Positions 48,596 through 57,283 of a stretch of 64,000 nucleotides of DNA are shown one piece after another. Position 1 is the first letter of the stretch. The number at the start of each line of letters is the position of its first letter. The stretch spans positions 1-64,000 of the forward strand of contig CACYPS010000004.1 of assembly GCA_902776305.1 (NCBI GenBank). Reading direction: 5' to 3'. A model generated the notes under the pieces. The model saw only the letters and a list, made by a program, of their open reading frames with translations. It was not told the origin of the DNA and ran no database searches. The position numbers were made by a program, and so were the translations under genes. Source of the stretch: an uncultured Lachnospiraceae bacterium. GTDB lineage: Bacteria > Bacillota > Clostridia > Lachnospirales > Lachnospiraceae.

Positions 48596-48660
48596 TTGAC
48601 AGGTAAACTGGATATGGTAGAATGAGATTAAGCAAACATATGAACAGATGCTCATATGTT
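48596..48660 (+). promoter_or_regulatory. Promoter and CadC-type operator of the HMA/P-ATPase genes
   Basis: TTGACA-N16-TAGAAT (48596-48623), then AACATATGA-N8-TCATATGTT (48635-48660), the same operator type and position as at 46001. Confidence 0.82.
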
Positions 48661-48716
48661 TAAAATATTCATTAGTACATTTTGAATATAAACATCCGTA
48701 GAGAGAGGAAAAAGCC

Positions 48717-48935
48717 ATGAAGAAAACTTACAAGATCGATGTTGATTGTGCCAACTGTGCAAATAAGATGGAAGAAGCCACAAAGAAGACCCCCGGTGTA
48801 AAGGATGCCACAGTAAATTTCATGGCACTCAAGATGAAGGTGGAGTTCGAGGACGGAGCAGATGTTGACAGCGTTATGCAGAATGTGATCAAGAACTGTA
48901 AGGTCGTCGAGGACGATTGCCAGATTTTCCTTTGA
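48717..48935 (+). CDS. HMA-domain metal chaperone
   Basis: The 72-residue protein is a single heavy-metal-associated domain with a CANC metal site (KIDVDCANCANKMEEA) instead of the copper-type MxCxxC, and a FEDGADVDSV segment. CxxC sites of this form occur next to Zn/Cd/Pb P-type ATPases. It seems to be the detached N-terminal metal domain of the following ATPase. AGAGAGGAAAAAG precedes the ATG. Confidence 0.88.
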   Translation: MKKTYKIDVDCANCANKMEEATKKTPGVKDATVNFMALKMKVEFEDGADVDSVMQNVIKNCKVVEDDCQIFL

Positions 48936-48995
48936 TGTAAGAGTGAGTCGGAGAGATCAGTTCTTTTCGGCTCTTTTTTGTGATTGGTACACAGA

Positions 48996-49049
48996 TGCGC
49001 GCTGATGCTTGCACGCACCAGCGCGCAAAGAGTCACGGAGCGACTCTTT
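48996..49049 (+). promoter_or_regulatory. Two adjacent hairpins between HMA and P-ATPase genes
   Basis: TGCGCGCTG/CAGCGCGCA (48996-49027) and AAAGAGTC/GACTCTTT (49027-49049). They may attenuate or process the message between the two genes. Confidence 0.5.
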
Positions 49050-49101
49050 GATTTCACTGAGTAATTACCTGGTCAAGAAACTTTAGAAAGGATACAGTAT
49101 C

Positions 49102-50976
49102 ATGACCGATAAACAGAAAAACCTTCTGACCAGGGTCATCGTCGCCGGCGTTCTCATGGTCATCCTGACCCTGCTGCCACTCGACGATTACCCGGTCCTG
49201 CGCTTTCTGTTGTTCCTCATCCCCTACCTGACTGTTGGGTATGACATACTCCGGAAAGCCTTCAAAGGTATAAAGAATAAACAGGTCTTCGACGAGCACT
49301 TTCTCATGGCCGTCGCCACGATCGGTGCGATGGCGCTCGGTGAATACACCGAAGGCGTGGCCGTTATGTGGTTCTACCAGATCGGTGAGCTCTTTCAGAG
49401 CTACGCAGTCGGCAAGAGCCGCCGCAACATCGCGGAACTTATGGACATCAGACCCGACTATGCCAACATAGAAAATGAGGACGGCAGCATAGAAAAAGTT
49501 GACCCGGATGACATAGAGATCGGTACGATCATAGTGGTTCAGCCGGGTGAAAAAATCCCGATTGACGGAGTTATCCGTGAAGGAAATACTACTCTCAATA
49601 CAGCCGCGCTTACCGGCGAGAGTGTGCCGCGCGATGTCAAATGCGGTGACGAAGTCATCTCAGGCTGCATCAACATGTCCGGCCTCATCAAGGTGGAGAC
49701 AACAAAAGAGTTTGATGAGTCAACTGCTTCTAAGATCCTTGATCTGGTTGAAAATGCAAGCTCCAGAAAGTCCAAATCCGAGCAGTTCATCACAAAGTTC
49801 GCGAGAGTCTATACTCCGGCAGTTTGCTACAGTGCGCTCGCGCTTGCAGTCATCCCGCCAATCATTCGATTCTTCATGGGTCTTGATCCGATCTGGTCTC
49901 AGTGGGTCTACCGCGCGCTCACATTCCTTGTCATCAGCTGCCCATGTGCTATCGTTGTCAGCATTCCGCTGAGCTTCTTCGGCGGCATCGGCGGAGCTAG
50001 CAATCAGGGTATCCTGATCAAGGGATCGAACTTTATGGAGACACTGGCGAGTGTCAAAACGATTGCATTTGACAAGACCGGAACGATCACAAAAGGTAAT
50101 TTTGAGGTCAGCGACATTCATCATAGCCCGCTGTCTGACAGCGAACTGCTTGAAATAGCAGCCCTTGCGGAGAGTCATTCCACGCATCCGATCTCGCGTA
50201 GCCTTAAGCTTGCCCACGGCAAAGAGCTTGACATGAACCGCGTATCAGATATATCAGAGATTTCCGGAGCCGGCGTTCTCGCAAATGTCGACGGCCACAA
50301 TGTAGCCGCCGGCAACCTGAATCTCATGCGGCATATAGGCATCACTGCGCAGGAATGCCACAGTACCGGTACTATCGTCCATATGGCAATCGATGGCAAA
50401 TATGTAGGTCATATCGTCATATCCGATGAGCTTAAGGAAAACTCAAAGGAAGCCATTGCCGAATTGAAGAGGGCAGGTGTAAAACGGGCAGTCATGCTGA
50501 CCGGTGATAAGGAGAAAGTCGCGAAGAAAATCGCGGAGGATGTCGGAATCGACGAGTATTACGCGGAACTTCTCCCGGCGGACAAGGTTACCCATGTTGA
50601 GCAGCTGCTGAAGGAGTGCGGTGAGAAGGAGAAGCTTGCATTTGTCGGCGACGGCATCAACGACGCTCCGGTGCTTTCCCGCGCCGATATCGGTATTGCG
50701 ATGGGCGCGCTCGGATCCGATGCTGCCATCGAGGCGGCGGACGTGGTCCTCATGGATGACGATCCGATGAAGATATCCAAGGCCATCAAGATCGCCAAGA
50801 AGTGCATCCGCATCGTCTACGAAAACATCTATTTCGCGATTCTGGTGAAGCTGGGCTGCCTGCTTCTGGGGGCGCTCGGTATTGCAAATATGTGGCTCGC
50901 TATCTTCGCAGACGTCGGCGTCATGGTGATCTGCGTGTTGAATGCGATCAGGTGCCTGGCGGTGAAGAACTTGTAG
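49102..50976 (+). CDS. Heavy-metal P1B-type ATPase (Zn/Cd/Pb class)
   Basis: The 624-residue pump has about eight membrane segments, the TGES loop (ALTGESVP), the CPC ion site (VISCPCAIVVSIPLSF, about 279), DKTGTIT (about 324), the HP motif (SHSTHPISRS) and GDGINDAP. The Asp in the last membrane helix (FADVGVMVICVLNAIR) is typical of the Zn/Cd/Pb subgroup. No N-terminal HMA domain is present; it is encoded separately upstream. It exports toxic divalent ions. The stop is 4 nt before repeat array 3. Confidence 0.92.
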   Translation: MTDKQKNLLTRVIVAGVLMVILTLLPLDDYPVLRFLLFLIPYLTVGYDILRKAFKGIKNKQVFDEHFLMAVATIGAMALGEYTEGVAVMWFYQIGELFQSYAVGKSRRNIAELMDIRPDYANIENEDGSIEKVDPDDIEIGTIIVVQPGEKIPIDGVIREGNTTLNTAALTGESVPRDVKCGDEVISGCINMSGLIKVETTKEFDESTASKILDLVENASSRKSKSEQFITKFARVYTPAVCYSALALAVIPPIIRFFMGLDPIWSQWVYRALTFLVISCPCAIVVSIPLSFFGGIGGASNQGILIKGSNFMETLASVKTIAFDKTGTITKGNFEVSDIHHSPLSDSELLEIAALAESHSTHPISRSLKLAHGKELDMNRVSDISEISGAGVLANVDGHNVAAGNLNLMRHIGITAQECHSTGTIVHMAIDGKYVGHIVISDELKENSKEAIAELKRAGVKRAVMLTGDKEKVAKKIAEDVGIDEYYAELLPADKVTHVEQLLKECGEKEKLAFVGDGINDAPVLSRADIGIAMGALGSDAAIEAADVVLMDDDPMKISKAIKIAKKCIRIVYENIYFAILVKLGCLLLGALGIANMWLAIFADVGVMVICVLNAIRCLAVKNL

Positions 50977-50980
50977 AAGT

Positions 50981-51390
50981 TTACCGAAGTGAGAGCAGGA
51001 ATGCCGTCTGCTTCGGTAAAACGTAGCCGCCGGCAATCAAACCAAATAAGAGATTTACCGAAGTGAGAGCAGGAATGCCGTCTGCTTCGGTAAACCGTAG
51101 CTGCCGGCAATCAAACCAAATAAGAGATTTACCGAAGTGAGAGCAAGAATGCCGTCTGCTTCGGTAAACCGTAGCCGCCGGCAATCAAACCAAATAAGAG
51201 ATTTACCGAAGTGAGAGCAGGAATGCCGTCTGCTTCGGTAAATCATAGCTGCCGGCAGTCAAACCAAGTCAGGAAATTACCGAAGTGTAAACTAAAAGCC
51301 AGCTTACTTCGGTAAATCAGAGCCACAGTCCAAGGAAATCAAGATCAGATTACCGAAGCAGACATGAAAATCCTGCTCACTTCGGTAAAA
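50981..51390. repeat. 74-bp repeat array 3, after the P-ATPase gene
   Basis: Six units with TTACCGAAG arms at 50981, 51055, 51129, 51203, 51277 and 51350 and CTTCGGTAAA partners about 28 bp later. The first four units are almost identical, with joining sequence GCCGGCAATCAAACCAAAT. The last two are diverged. Confidence 0.93.
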
Positions 51391-51420
51391 AGAAAGATCT
51401 TGCTATAGAAAACAAAAAAA

Positions 51421-51464
51421 TCAGCCGCACATGTCATGATATGCAATCAGACATGTACGGCTGA
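51421..51464 (-). terminator. Terminator of the MATE gene
   Basis: TCAGCCGCACATGTC and GACATGTACGGCTGA pair; on the minus strand seven T follow. Confidence 0.85.
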
Positions 51465-51471
51465 AATTGTT

Positions 51472-52953
51472 TTACGCCCTCATCAGCGACACCACCGCGC
51501 CGAGAGACCTTGTATCGATATTCACCACCGGCAGGAATGCCCTGAGCATTCCCAAAGAAGTGCCGGCATGGTTCTTCGGCATCGCAACGCCGATATGGTT
51601 GTACAGCGGGGCCATCCTCTCTACGTAACGGCGTTCGCCGTTGCGGATCTCGATGACACAGGCGATGAATACGAATACCGCTGCACAGACCCATGCGGTC
51701 TGGTCGGCATAGCATATAGCCGTATAACCGAATTTCGGTACCAGGAACAGGCAGACTGCGCATCTGGCGACCATTTCTAGCACACCGGCATTCATGGCGC
51801 GGGCTGTGAAACCGAGACTCTGGAGAGTCGGTCTGCATACGCCGAGGACGCCGAGCATACCATAGAAGCATCCGGAAGCGACGAGCATCTGGCTCGAAGC
51901 CGCCAGGATTTCCACCTGGTCTGCGGAGACGAACAGAAGGCTCAGTTCTCTTGCAAAGAAGATGAGCACCGCACCGATTACCACCGAATAAACAGTGCTG
52001 AGTGTGAGTCCGATAATCAGACCTTCACGTGTGCGGAGGCCTTTATTTGCACCGTCATTCTGAGATGCAAATGTCGACACCGATGTTCCGATCGCATCAT
52101 ACGGACACATTGCGAACTGCTTGATACGGCTTGAAGCCGTGAAAGCGGATACATATGTGCTGCCGAGTGCATTTGTTGAGGACTGCATTACCATACTGCC
52201 GATCGCAGTGATGGAGAATTGCAGACCCATCGGGAACCCCATCAGCGCAAGTTCCTTCATTATGGCAGCGTCGATCTTTCGCTCATTCTTTTCAAAATGA
52301 AGCTCCGGATAGTTTCTAACAATAAAATATGTACAGGCGATACCGCTCACTGCCTGAGAGATGATCGTCGCGATTGCTGCGCCCGCGCAGCCCCAATGGA
52401 GCGTTACGATGCAGAATACATCGAGCAGAATATTCAGCACTGCAGATATAGCAAGGAAGATAAAGGGCGTACGGCTGTCGCCGATGGACCTCAAGATGCT
52501 TGCCATATAGTTGTAGAGCAGTGTGAACGGCATTCCCAGGAAGATGATGAGGATGTAGATCCTTGTGTCGCCGTATATGTTGGCCGGTGTGTTCAGAATA
52601 GCCAGAATCTGCGGTGTGAGAAGAACACACAGAGCAGTCATGACGGTTGCCATTGCACCGACCATCCAGATGCCGTTATAAATTCCGCGTCTTACAGCGG
52701 TCATGTTCCCGGAGCCGAAATCTCGCGCCAGCGGGATGCATATTCCTGCGCAGCTGCCGGTGCAGAAGCCGAGAACAAGAAACTGTACGGAAGCTGTAGC
52801 ACCTACCGCCGCGAGGGCGTCCGCTCCAAGGAAACGCGCTACGATCGCGGTGTCTGCAAGACTGTAAGTCTGCTGCAGCAGGTTGCCCAGAAGAAGCGGA
52901 AGTGTGAATGTGAGTATCAGCCACAGGGGGCTTCCTTTGGTCATGTTTTTCAT
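51472..52953 (-). CDS. MATE-family efflux transporter
   Basis: The 493-residue protein has twelve hydrophobic segments in two halves. The N-terminal half begins MTKGSPLWLILTFTLPLLLG with LLQQTYSLADTAIVARFLG, the family's first-helix signature. It exports drugs or organic cations in exchange for Na+ or H+. Size and motifs are normal. The ribosome binding site (GGGAGG) lies somewhat far from the ATG. No neighbouring regulator is seen. Confidence 0.92.
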   Translation of the reverse strand: MKNMTKGSPLWLILTFTLPLLLGNLLQQTYSLADTAIVARFLGADALAAVGATASVQFLVLGFCTGSCAGICIPLARDFGSGNMTAVRRGIYNGIWMVGAMATVMTALCVLLTPQILAILNTPANIYGDTRIYILIIFLGMPFTLLYNYMASILRSIGDSRTPFIFLAISAVLNILLDVFCIVTLHWGCAGAAIATIISQAVSGIACTYFIVRNYPELHFEKNERKIDAAIMKELALMGFPMGLQFSITAIGSMVMQSSTNALGSTYVSAFTASSRIKQFAMCPYDAIGTSVSTFASQNDGANKGLRTREGLIIGLTLSTVYSVVIGAVLIFFARELSLLFVSADQVEILAASSQMLVASGCFYGMLGVLGVCRPTLQSLGFTARAMNAGVLEMVARCAVCLFLVPKFGYTAICYADQTAWVCAAVFVFIACVIEIRNGERRYVERMAPLYNHIGVAMPKNHAGTSLGMLRAFLPVVNIDTRSLGAVVSLMRA

Positions 52954-52994
52954 CAGTTGTTAATTTTTCCTCCCTTTATAATAGTCCCGTTTGC

Positions 52995-53086
52995 GAGACT
53001 CAGCGCGGAATTCGGGCCAGCGTCTGCTAATATTTTCCAAGAGACTCGGCGCGGAGTTCAGGTCAGCGCTTGCTGACATTTTCCAA
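52995..53086. repeat. 46-bp tandem duplication
   Basis: Two imperfect copies of GAGACTCAGCGCGGAATTC...TATTTTCCAA type sequence lie head to tail at 52995-53040 and 53041-53086. Confidence 0.7.
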
Positions 53087-53282
53087 ACGAATTCCTGCAC
53101 ATCTTTGCGAGTCGGATCATTTGATCGAATCGAAGGTCATTATAGACGGTTATACGCAAAATGAAAGAGGAAAATTAAGGCATAAGATTGGTGTTTGCAG
53201 TCAAATCTTGCAGGCTTATATCTGCCGGCAGACAGATTTAGCCGTTCCTAATATTTGACAGAAGACAGCTATGGCTTGTTCT

Positions 53283-53290
53283 GCTATAAT
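53283..53290 (+). promoter_or_regulatory. Extended -10 promoter of hisB
   Basis: TGCTATAAT, an extended -10 box, lies 36 nt before the hisB start. TTGACA at 53255 is too far (24 bp) for a standard spacer. Confidence 0.5.
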
Positions 53291-53325
53291 GCTCGTATAA
53301 ATTAATGTGAAGGATGGTGTACCCT

Positions 53326-53916
53326 TTGAGCAGAATCGCAACAGTTAAAAGAACAACGAAAGAGACAGATATTTCCGTAACTATCAACCTGGACGGCACG
53401 GGCGAATGTAACATCGACACAGGCATTCCGTTTTTTGACCATATGCTGAACGGATTTGCCCGCCACGGGCTCTTTGATCTGGAGCTCATGTGTGACGGAG
53501 ATCTTGACGTGGATTCGCACCATACCATTGAGGACTGCGGCATCGTTTTAGGTGAGGCGATAAGGCAGGCGGTAGGAGATAAGAAGGCGATCCGCAGATA
53601 CGGAAGTTTTATCCTGCCTATGGATGAGACGCTCGTAATGTGCGCGGTGGATCTCTCCGGAAGACCATACCTCAATTATAATGCTCAGTTCACGGTTCCG
53701 CGGCTCGGGACGATGGATACGGAGATGGTTCGCGAGTTCTTTTACGCGATTTCGTATTCCGCTGCCATGAATCTGCACATCAAGCAGTTGGATGGTCTGA
53801 ATAACCATCACATAGCGGAGGCGTGCTTTAAGGCGTTCGGAAAAGCCCTGGATGAGGCGACTTCATATGATCCGCGACTTGGAGATGCGGTATGGTCGAC
53901 GAAGGGCAGTCTCTGA
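53326..53916 (+). CDS. hisB: Imidazoleglycerol-phosphate dehydratase
   Basis: The 196-residue enzyme of histidine synthesis removes water from imidazoleglycerol phosphate. It has DIDTGIPFFDHMLNG-like CNIDTGIPFFDHMLNGFARH, VDSHHTIEDCGIVLGEA and NNHHIAEACFKAFGKAL with the metal-binding histidines. Start TTG 53326 is chosen because the family begins (M)SRIATVKRTTKET and GGATGGTG lies 6 nt upstream; in-frame ATG 53314 and GTG 53317 have worse spacing. It stands alone, with no other his gene in the window. Confidence 0.93.
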   Translation: MSRIATVKRTTKETDISVTINLDGTGECNIDTGIPFFDHMLNGFARHGLFDLELMCDGDLDVDSHHTIEDCGIVLGEAIRQAVGDKKAIRRYGSFILPMDETLVMCAVDLSGRPYLNYNAQFTVPRLGTMDTEMVREFFYAISYSAAMNLHIKQLDGLNNHHIAEACFKAFGKALDEATSYDPRLGDAVWSTKGSL

Positions 53917-53998
53917 TGAGTGTCCCCTTTCTTTCACATTTGTAAGACGATACAGATAGCAAATGACGAGATAAAATTTACAATGTGGAGATTAAGGT

Positions 53999-54826
53999 AT
54001 GAAAAGATTTATCAATTTTTTAAAAAAACAACCGTTTTTGTGTGCGGTACTGGCAGTGATTCTTGCGATGGCGGGAATCAAGCTTTTGGACGGAACAGGA
54101 TTGTTCGGAGAAGCGGTTCTTCGTATAATCCTTGCGATGGCTATGGGATTCTTCCTGTACCTGATTTCAGGCGAGAAAACACTGGACTGTTGCGGTGAAT
54201 CGACAGGATATGCAATTAAAGTCCTTGCACCATGTCTGATTTTGCCTGCAGTAATCGGGTTAACGGGATTTCTGGGATTCTTTACAGATACGGCGATTCG
54301 AAGTGACTGGCCGATTCAGCTTCTGGGCGGAGCTCTGGAGATGCTGTCTGTAGGTCTTTTTGAGGAGGTATTATTCCGAGCTGTCATAAATGACGGTATC
54401 ATGTATCAGTTCAGGAACTTCAAGGGTGTATGGATCCTCTGTGCGCTGGTCAGCTCGCTCGTGTTCGGATGGGTGCACGTAATGAGTGCCGATGTATCGC
54501 AGCCGCTGCTTATGGCACAGGCTCTTCTGAAGATCATTACCTGTGCTCAGTTCGGACTTTGCATGTTGTTCTTATACTGGAAAACCAGGAACATCTGGGC
54601 GTGCGCCCTCGTACATGCTCTGTTTGATTTCATGCCGGGTTGGGCAGAGTATATACTTGATGTCCAACGAGAAACGAATAATTCGTATGTCGCCGCGGGC
54701 GAGTCCGGAGTGTTCGTCATGGTGTTTTATTTAATTGAGGCAGCTGTATTACTTATTGCGATGATTCAGATTTACCGCAAGGTAGTAAAAACTATTGATT
54801 TCGAAGAATTAAGAAAGAGCTGGTAA
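53999..54826 (+). CDS. CPBP-family intramembrane metalloprotease
   Basis: The 275-residue membrane protein has about eight hydrophobic segments and the CPBP (Abi/Rce1-like) motifs: EEVLFR (about 121), FGWVHV (about 157) and a downstream HALFDFMPGW. These supply Glu and His residues for metal binding in the membrane. Roles include peptide processing or bacteriocin self-immunity; no substrate is indicated here. GGAG precedes the ATG. It follows hisB by 82 nt. Confidence 0.88.
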   Translation: MKRFINFLKKQPFLCAVLAVILAMAGIKLLDGTGLFGEAVLRIILAMAMGFFLYLISGEKTLDCCGESTGYAIKVLAPCLILPAVIGLTGFLGFFTDTAIRSDWPIQLLGGALEMLSVGLFEEVLFRAVINDGIMYQFRNFKGVWILCALVSSLVFGWVHVMSADVSQPLLMAQALLKIITCAQFGLCMLFLYWKTRNIWACALVHALFDFMPGWAEYILDVQRETNNSYVAAGESGVFVMVFYLIEAAVLLIAMIQIYRKVVKTIDFEELRKSW

Positions 54827-54849
54827 GGAAAATCCCGCAGCCCTTTCAT

Positions 54850-57045
54850 TTAGTCCTCTCTGAACTGACTTTTCTTTCTGCGTCTCAGCATGTCTGATGA
54901 TTTGCCTGAAGTCTGTCTGTTATGAAGTGTCTCAGGTATGTGATTCGCGCTGTTTGCAGTCTGTCTGCTGTGAAGCGGCTCAGGTATGTGATTTGCGCTG
55001 TTTGCAGTCTGTCTGCTGTGAAGCGGCTCAGGTATGCGATCTGCGCTGTTTGCAGTCTGTCTGCTGTGAAGCTGCTCAGGCATGTGATCTGCGCCGGTTG
55101 CAGCCTGTCTGCCGTGAAGCTGTTCAGGCATGTTATATGCACTGCCTGAAGTCGATCTGCCTGCATCGGTCGAATACGTTTCGAGCGGTTGATAGTGTGC
55201 AGCCTGACTTGAAGAATAAATGCTCCTGTCAGGCTCATATTGTGTAAGAGGCTTGTATCGCGACATGTGTCGGGCGGAGTCAGGATTGCGTTTATCCGGA
55301 TCTTTCCTGCGCCTGCGCCGTTTTTTGCCTGCTGTCTCTTCGGCAAGACGTCTCTGCCTTCGCTCTTGCCTGTGCTGCTGCAGTTTCTTTTCCCGTACCC
55401 GCCGTACATGCATGCTGTAAAGAATCAGCAGGGCCAGACTCAGCAGCAGTAAAATGAGAATTACGGTGGTGAACAGCAGAACTTTGCTTCTCGTCTGTGC
55501 CCGTCTTCGAATGTCAGATTCCTGACCTGACGCCTGCTCTCCCTGTGTGATCTGTGTTCCGTGCAGGGATGCGGTATTGCCTGAAGCATCCGATGCTGCA
55601 GCCGAAGAACCGGAATTTCCCGCATCGCTCTTTCCTGCCTTTGTGCCGTCCGTAGCATCCCTATTCTGTGCTGTTCCTTTGGGCGAAACGGCAGGCGTCG
55701 GCGTTGGCGTAGGTTTAACAGTCCGTTTGAAGTCCACTGTTATCCGGTGGTTCCCGCTGACATTTTCAATCGTGTAAGAGGTTGTTCCCTCCGGGAGCTC
55801 CAAATCTGTCTTGTCCATCTGAACTTTACAGACCGTGTAACCCGGATCAGGCTCGAACGTCAATGTATAGTTCGTTCCGCTCAGCACCTGCTGATTGGCG
55901 CCGATGATTTTCCCGCCGATTTCAGCGTCTTCTGATGTTTCTCTCCCGTTTGCGCTTGCATCATTTTCCGAAGCGCTTTCGTCTGCACCGCCCTCCGCGG
56001 CATTTGCATTCCCAACATACTCACTGCCGTCCATATTGTAGACAGTGACGACTCCGTCTCCCCTATCTAGTGCATAGTGTGTGTGCTCACCCTCGTAGGT
56101 CATGCCGCGCGCACACGTCTCGATCATGTAAAACCAGGGCAGTGTTGTCTCGAAAAAGTATACATAACGGCTTCCGTCGTCGCGGGTAACGGTAATCGGA
56201 CACACAAAAACACCCTTATGTGCCATGCACACGCCCTCCGCTTCGACGTTAGGAGCTTCCAGTCCCATGTCCATATTTATTGACAGGAGTGTTTCCCTTC
56301 TGGAAATGGAGTAGACGTTCATGAAATCCCCGATTCCCATGCCGTAAGTGAGCGGAGAGAGGAAGATATAATCCCCACACACGCATATATCCTGGAAATT
56401 GGTACCCGGCGAGGGATCGATCGGGCCGAAATCCTCAATCAGGTTGAAAGCGGCATCGCGCTTCTGCAGAGAGTAATCGGCTTGGCTGTTGGTAAGAGTA
56501 TAATACACGTCATGTTCGGAATCATAGTCGATTCCCAGGATGTTGTATCCTTCCGCGATCTGGATTTTTCGCTTGAAGGAGAGGGTATCCGGATCCATGA
56601 CGTAGATGCAGCCCTCGTTGTCGCCGGCGTCATTTGAATAGAGCGCGACGTAAATCTCATGAGTGTTGGAATTGTAGGTCATGCCGTTGCCGTGCTCCCA
56701 GTCGAAGTCGGTATTGCGCATGGCCAGAGTATATTGAGGGACAGGATTTCCGTCCTGATCGAACGGATTTTTATAATACGCCGAAACGGTGTCGGGCTGC
56801 ATCGGATCGTTAGAGGTGTTCTCAATTGTGATCAGGTACTCAGGGGTGGCACAGATGGACTGAACGACGCCGTTGTTGACCATGCTGTCCTCGAAAAGAT
56901 AGTTCCAGATGCTGTCATACAGGGCATCCTCACTGGCGATCTGTGCAAATGCGTCCGCCCGAAGACCTCCCATGCACAGCGCAAATGTGAGAAGGAGTGC
57001 AAAAATCCTCACAAGTATTCCTTTTCTGTCGCCAAGTACTAACAT
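54850..57045 (-). CDS. Surface protein with beta-propeller-like region and repeat tail
   Basis: The 731-residue protein has a signal sequence (about 1-36), a beta-propeller-like outer region (about 50-340: GNGMTYNSNTHEIYVALYSN, ILGIDYDSEHDVYYTLTNSQ), an InlB-B-like repeat (about 390-440: YTLTFEPDPGYTVCKVQ), a PTPTP linker, a membrane segment (about 515-540) and a very basic cytosolic part (KKRRRRRKDP). The C-terminal tail has five 16-residue repeats of the type IPEPLHSRQTANSANH. ATG 57045 has GGGAGC upstream. The tail faces the cytosol; function is unknown. Confidence 0.75.
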   Translation of the reverse strand: MLVLGDRKGILVRIFALLLTFALCMGGLRADAFAQIASEDALYDSIWNYLFEDSMVNNGVVQSICATPEYLITIENTSNDPMQPDTVSAYYKNPFDQDGNPVPQYTLAMRNTDFDWEHGNGMTYNSNTHEIYVALYSNDAGDNEGCIYVMDPDTLSFKRKIQIAEGYNILGIDYDSEHDVYYTLTNSQADYSLQKRDAAFNLIEDFGPIDPSPGTNFQDICVCGDYIFLSPLTYGMGIGDFMNVYSISRRETLLSINMDMGLEAPNVEAEGVCMAHKGVFVCPITVTRDDGSRYVYFFETTLPWFYMIETCARGMTYEGEHTHYALDRGDGVVTVYNMDGSEYVGNANAAEGGADESASENDASANGRETSEDAEIGGKIIGANQQVLSGTNYTLTFEPDPGYTVCKVQMDKTDLELPEGTTSYTIENVSGNHRITVDFKRTVKPTPTPTPAVSPKGTAQNRDATDGTKAGKSDAGNSGSSAAASDASGNTASLHGTQITQGEQASGQESDIRRRAQTRSKVLLFTTVILILLLLSLALLILYSMHVRRVREKKLQQHRQERRQRRLAEETAGKKRRRRRKDPDKRNPDSARHMSRYKPLTQYEPDRSIYSSSQAAHYQPLETYSTDAGRSTSGSAYNMPEQLHGRQAATGADHMPEQLHSRQTANSADRIPEPLHSRQTANSANHIPEPLHSRQTANSANHIPETLHNRQTSGKSSDMLRRRKKSQFRED
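54912..55145 (-). repeat. 48-bp in-frame tandem repeats
   Basis: About five copies of a 48-bp unit code for the 16-residue tail repeats; the middle copies are nearly identical, so copy number probably varies between strains. Confidence 0.85.
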
Positions 57046-57283
57046 AATCAATGCTCCCGTAAAATCTCCGAAACATTTTACACTAATGGGGAAGATTTTT
57101 CGATGGGTTTGCTAAATTTTCGGGAGTTTTTTTCTGATGAGTGGTATTATAACTGTGTATGTCAAAATATAAGTGAATAAAACGGTACTTTAGGTACGAA
57201 GTCCGAATATCGAAACAATCATACTTAAGAATTCGGCTGTGCTTAAGTATGGAATGGGAAGCATCGAATTTACAGGAGACTCT

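Noticed and set aside
50981..51250. Overlapping short minus-strand frames coding for repeated IYRSRRHSCSHFGKSL-like peptides
   Set aside because: They come from the 74-bp repeat being read in successive frames; the period is not a multiple of three and there are no ribosome binding sites.
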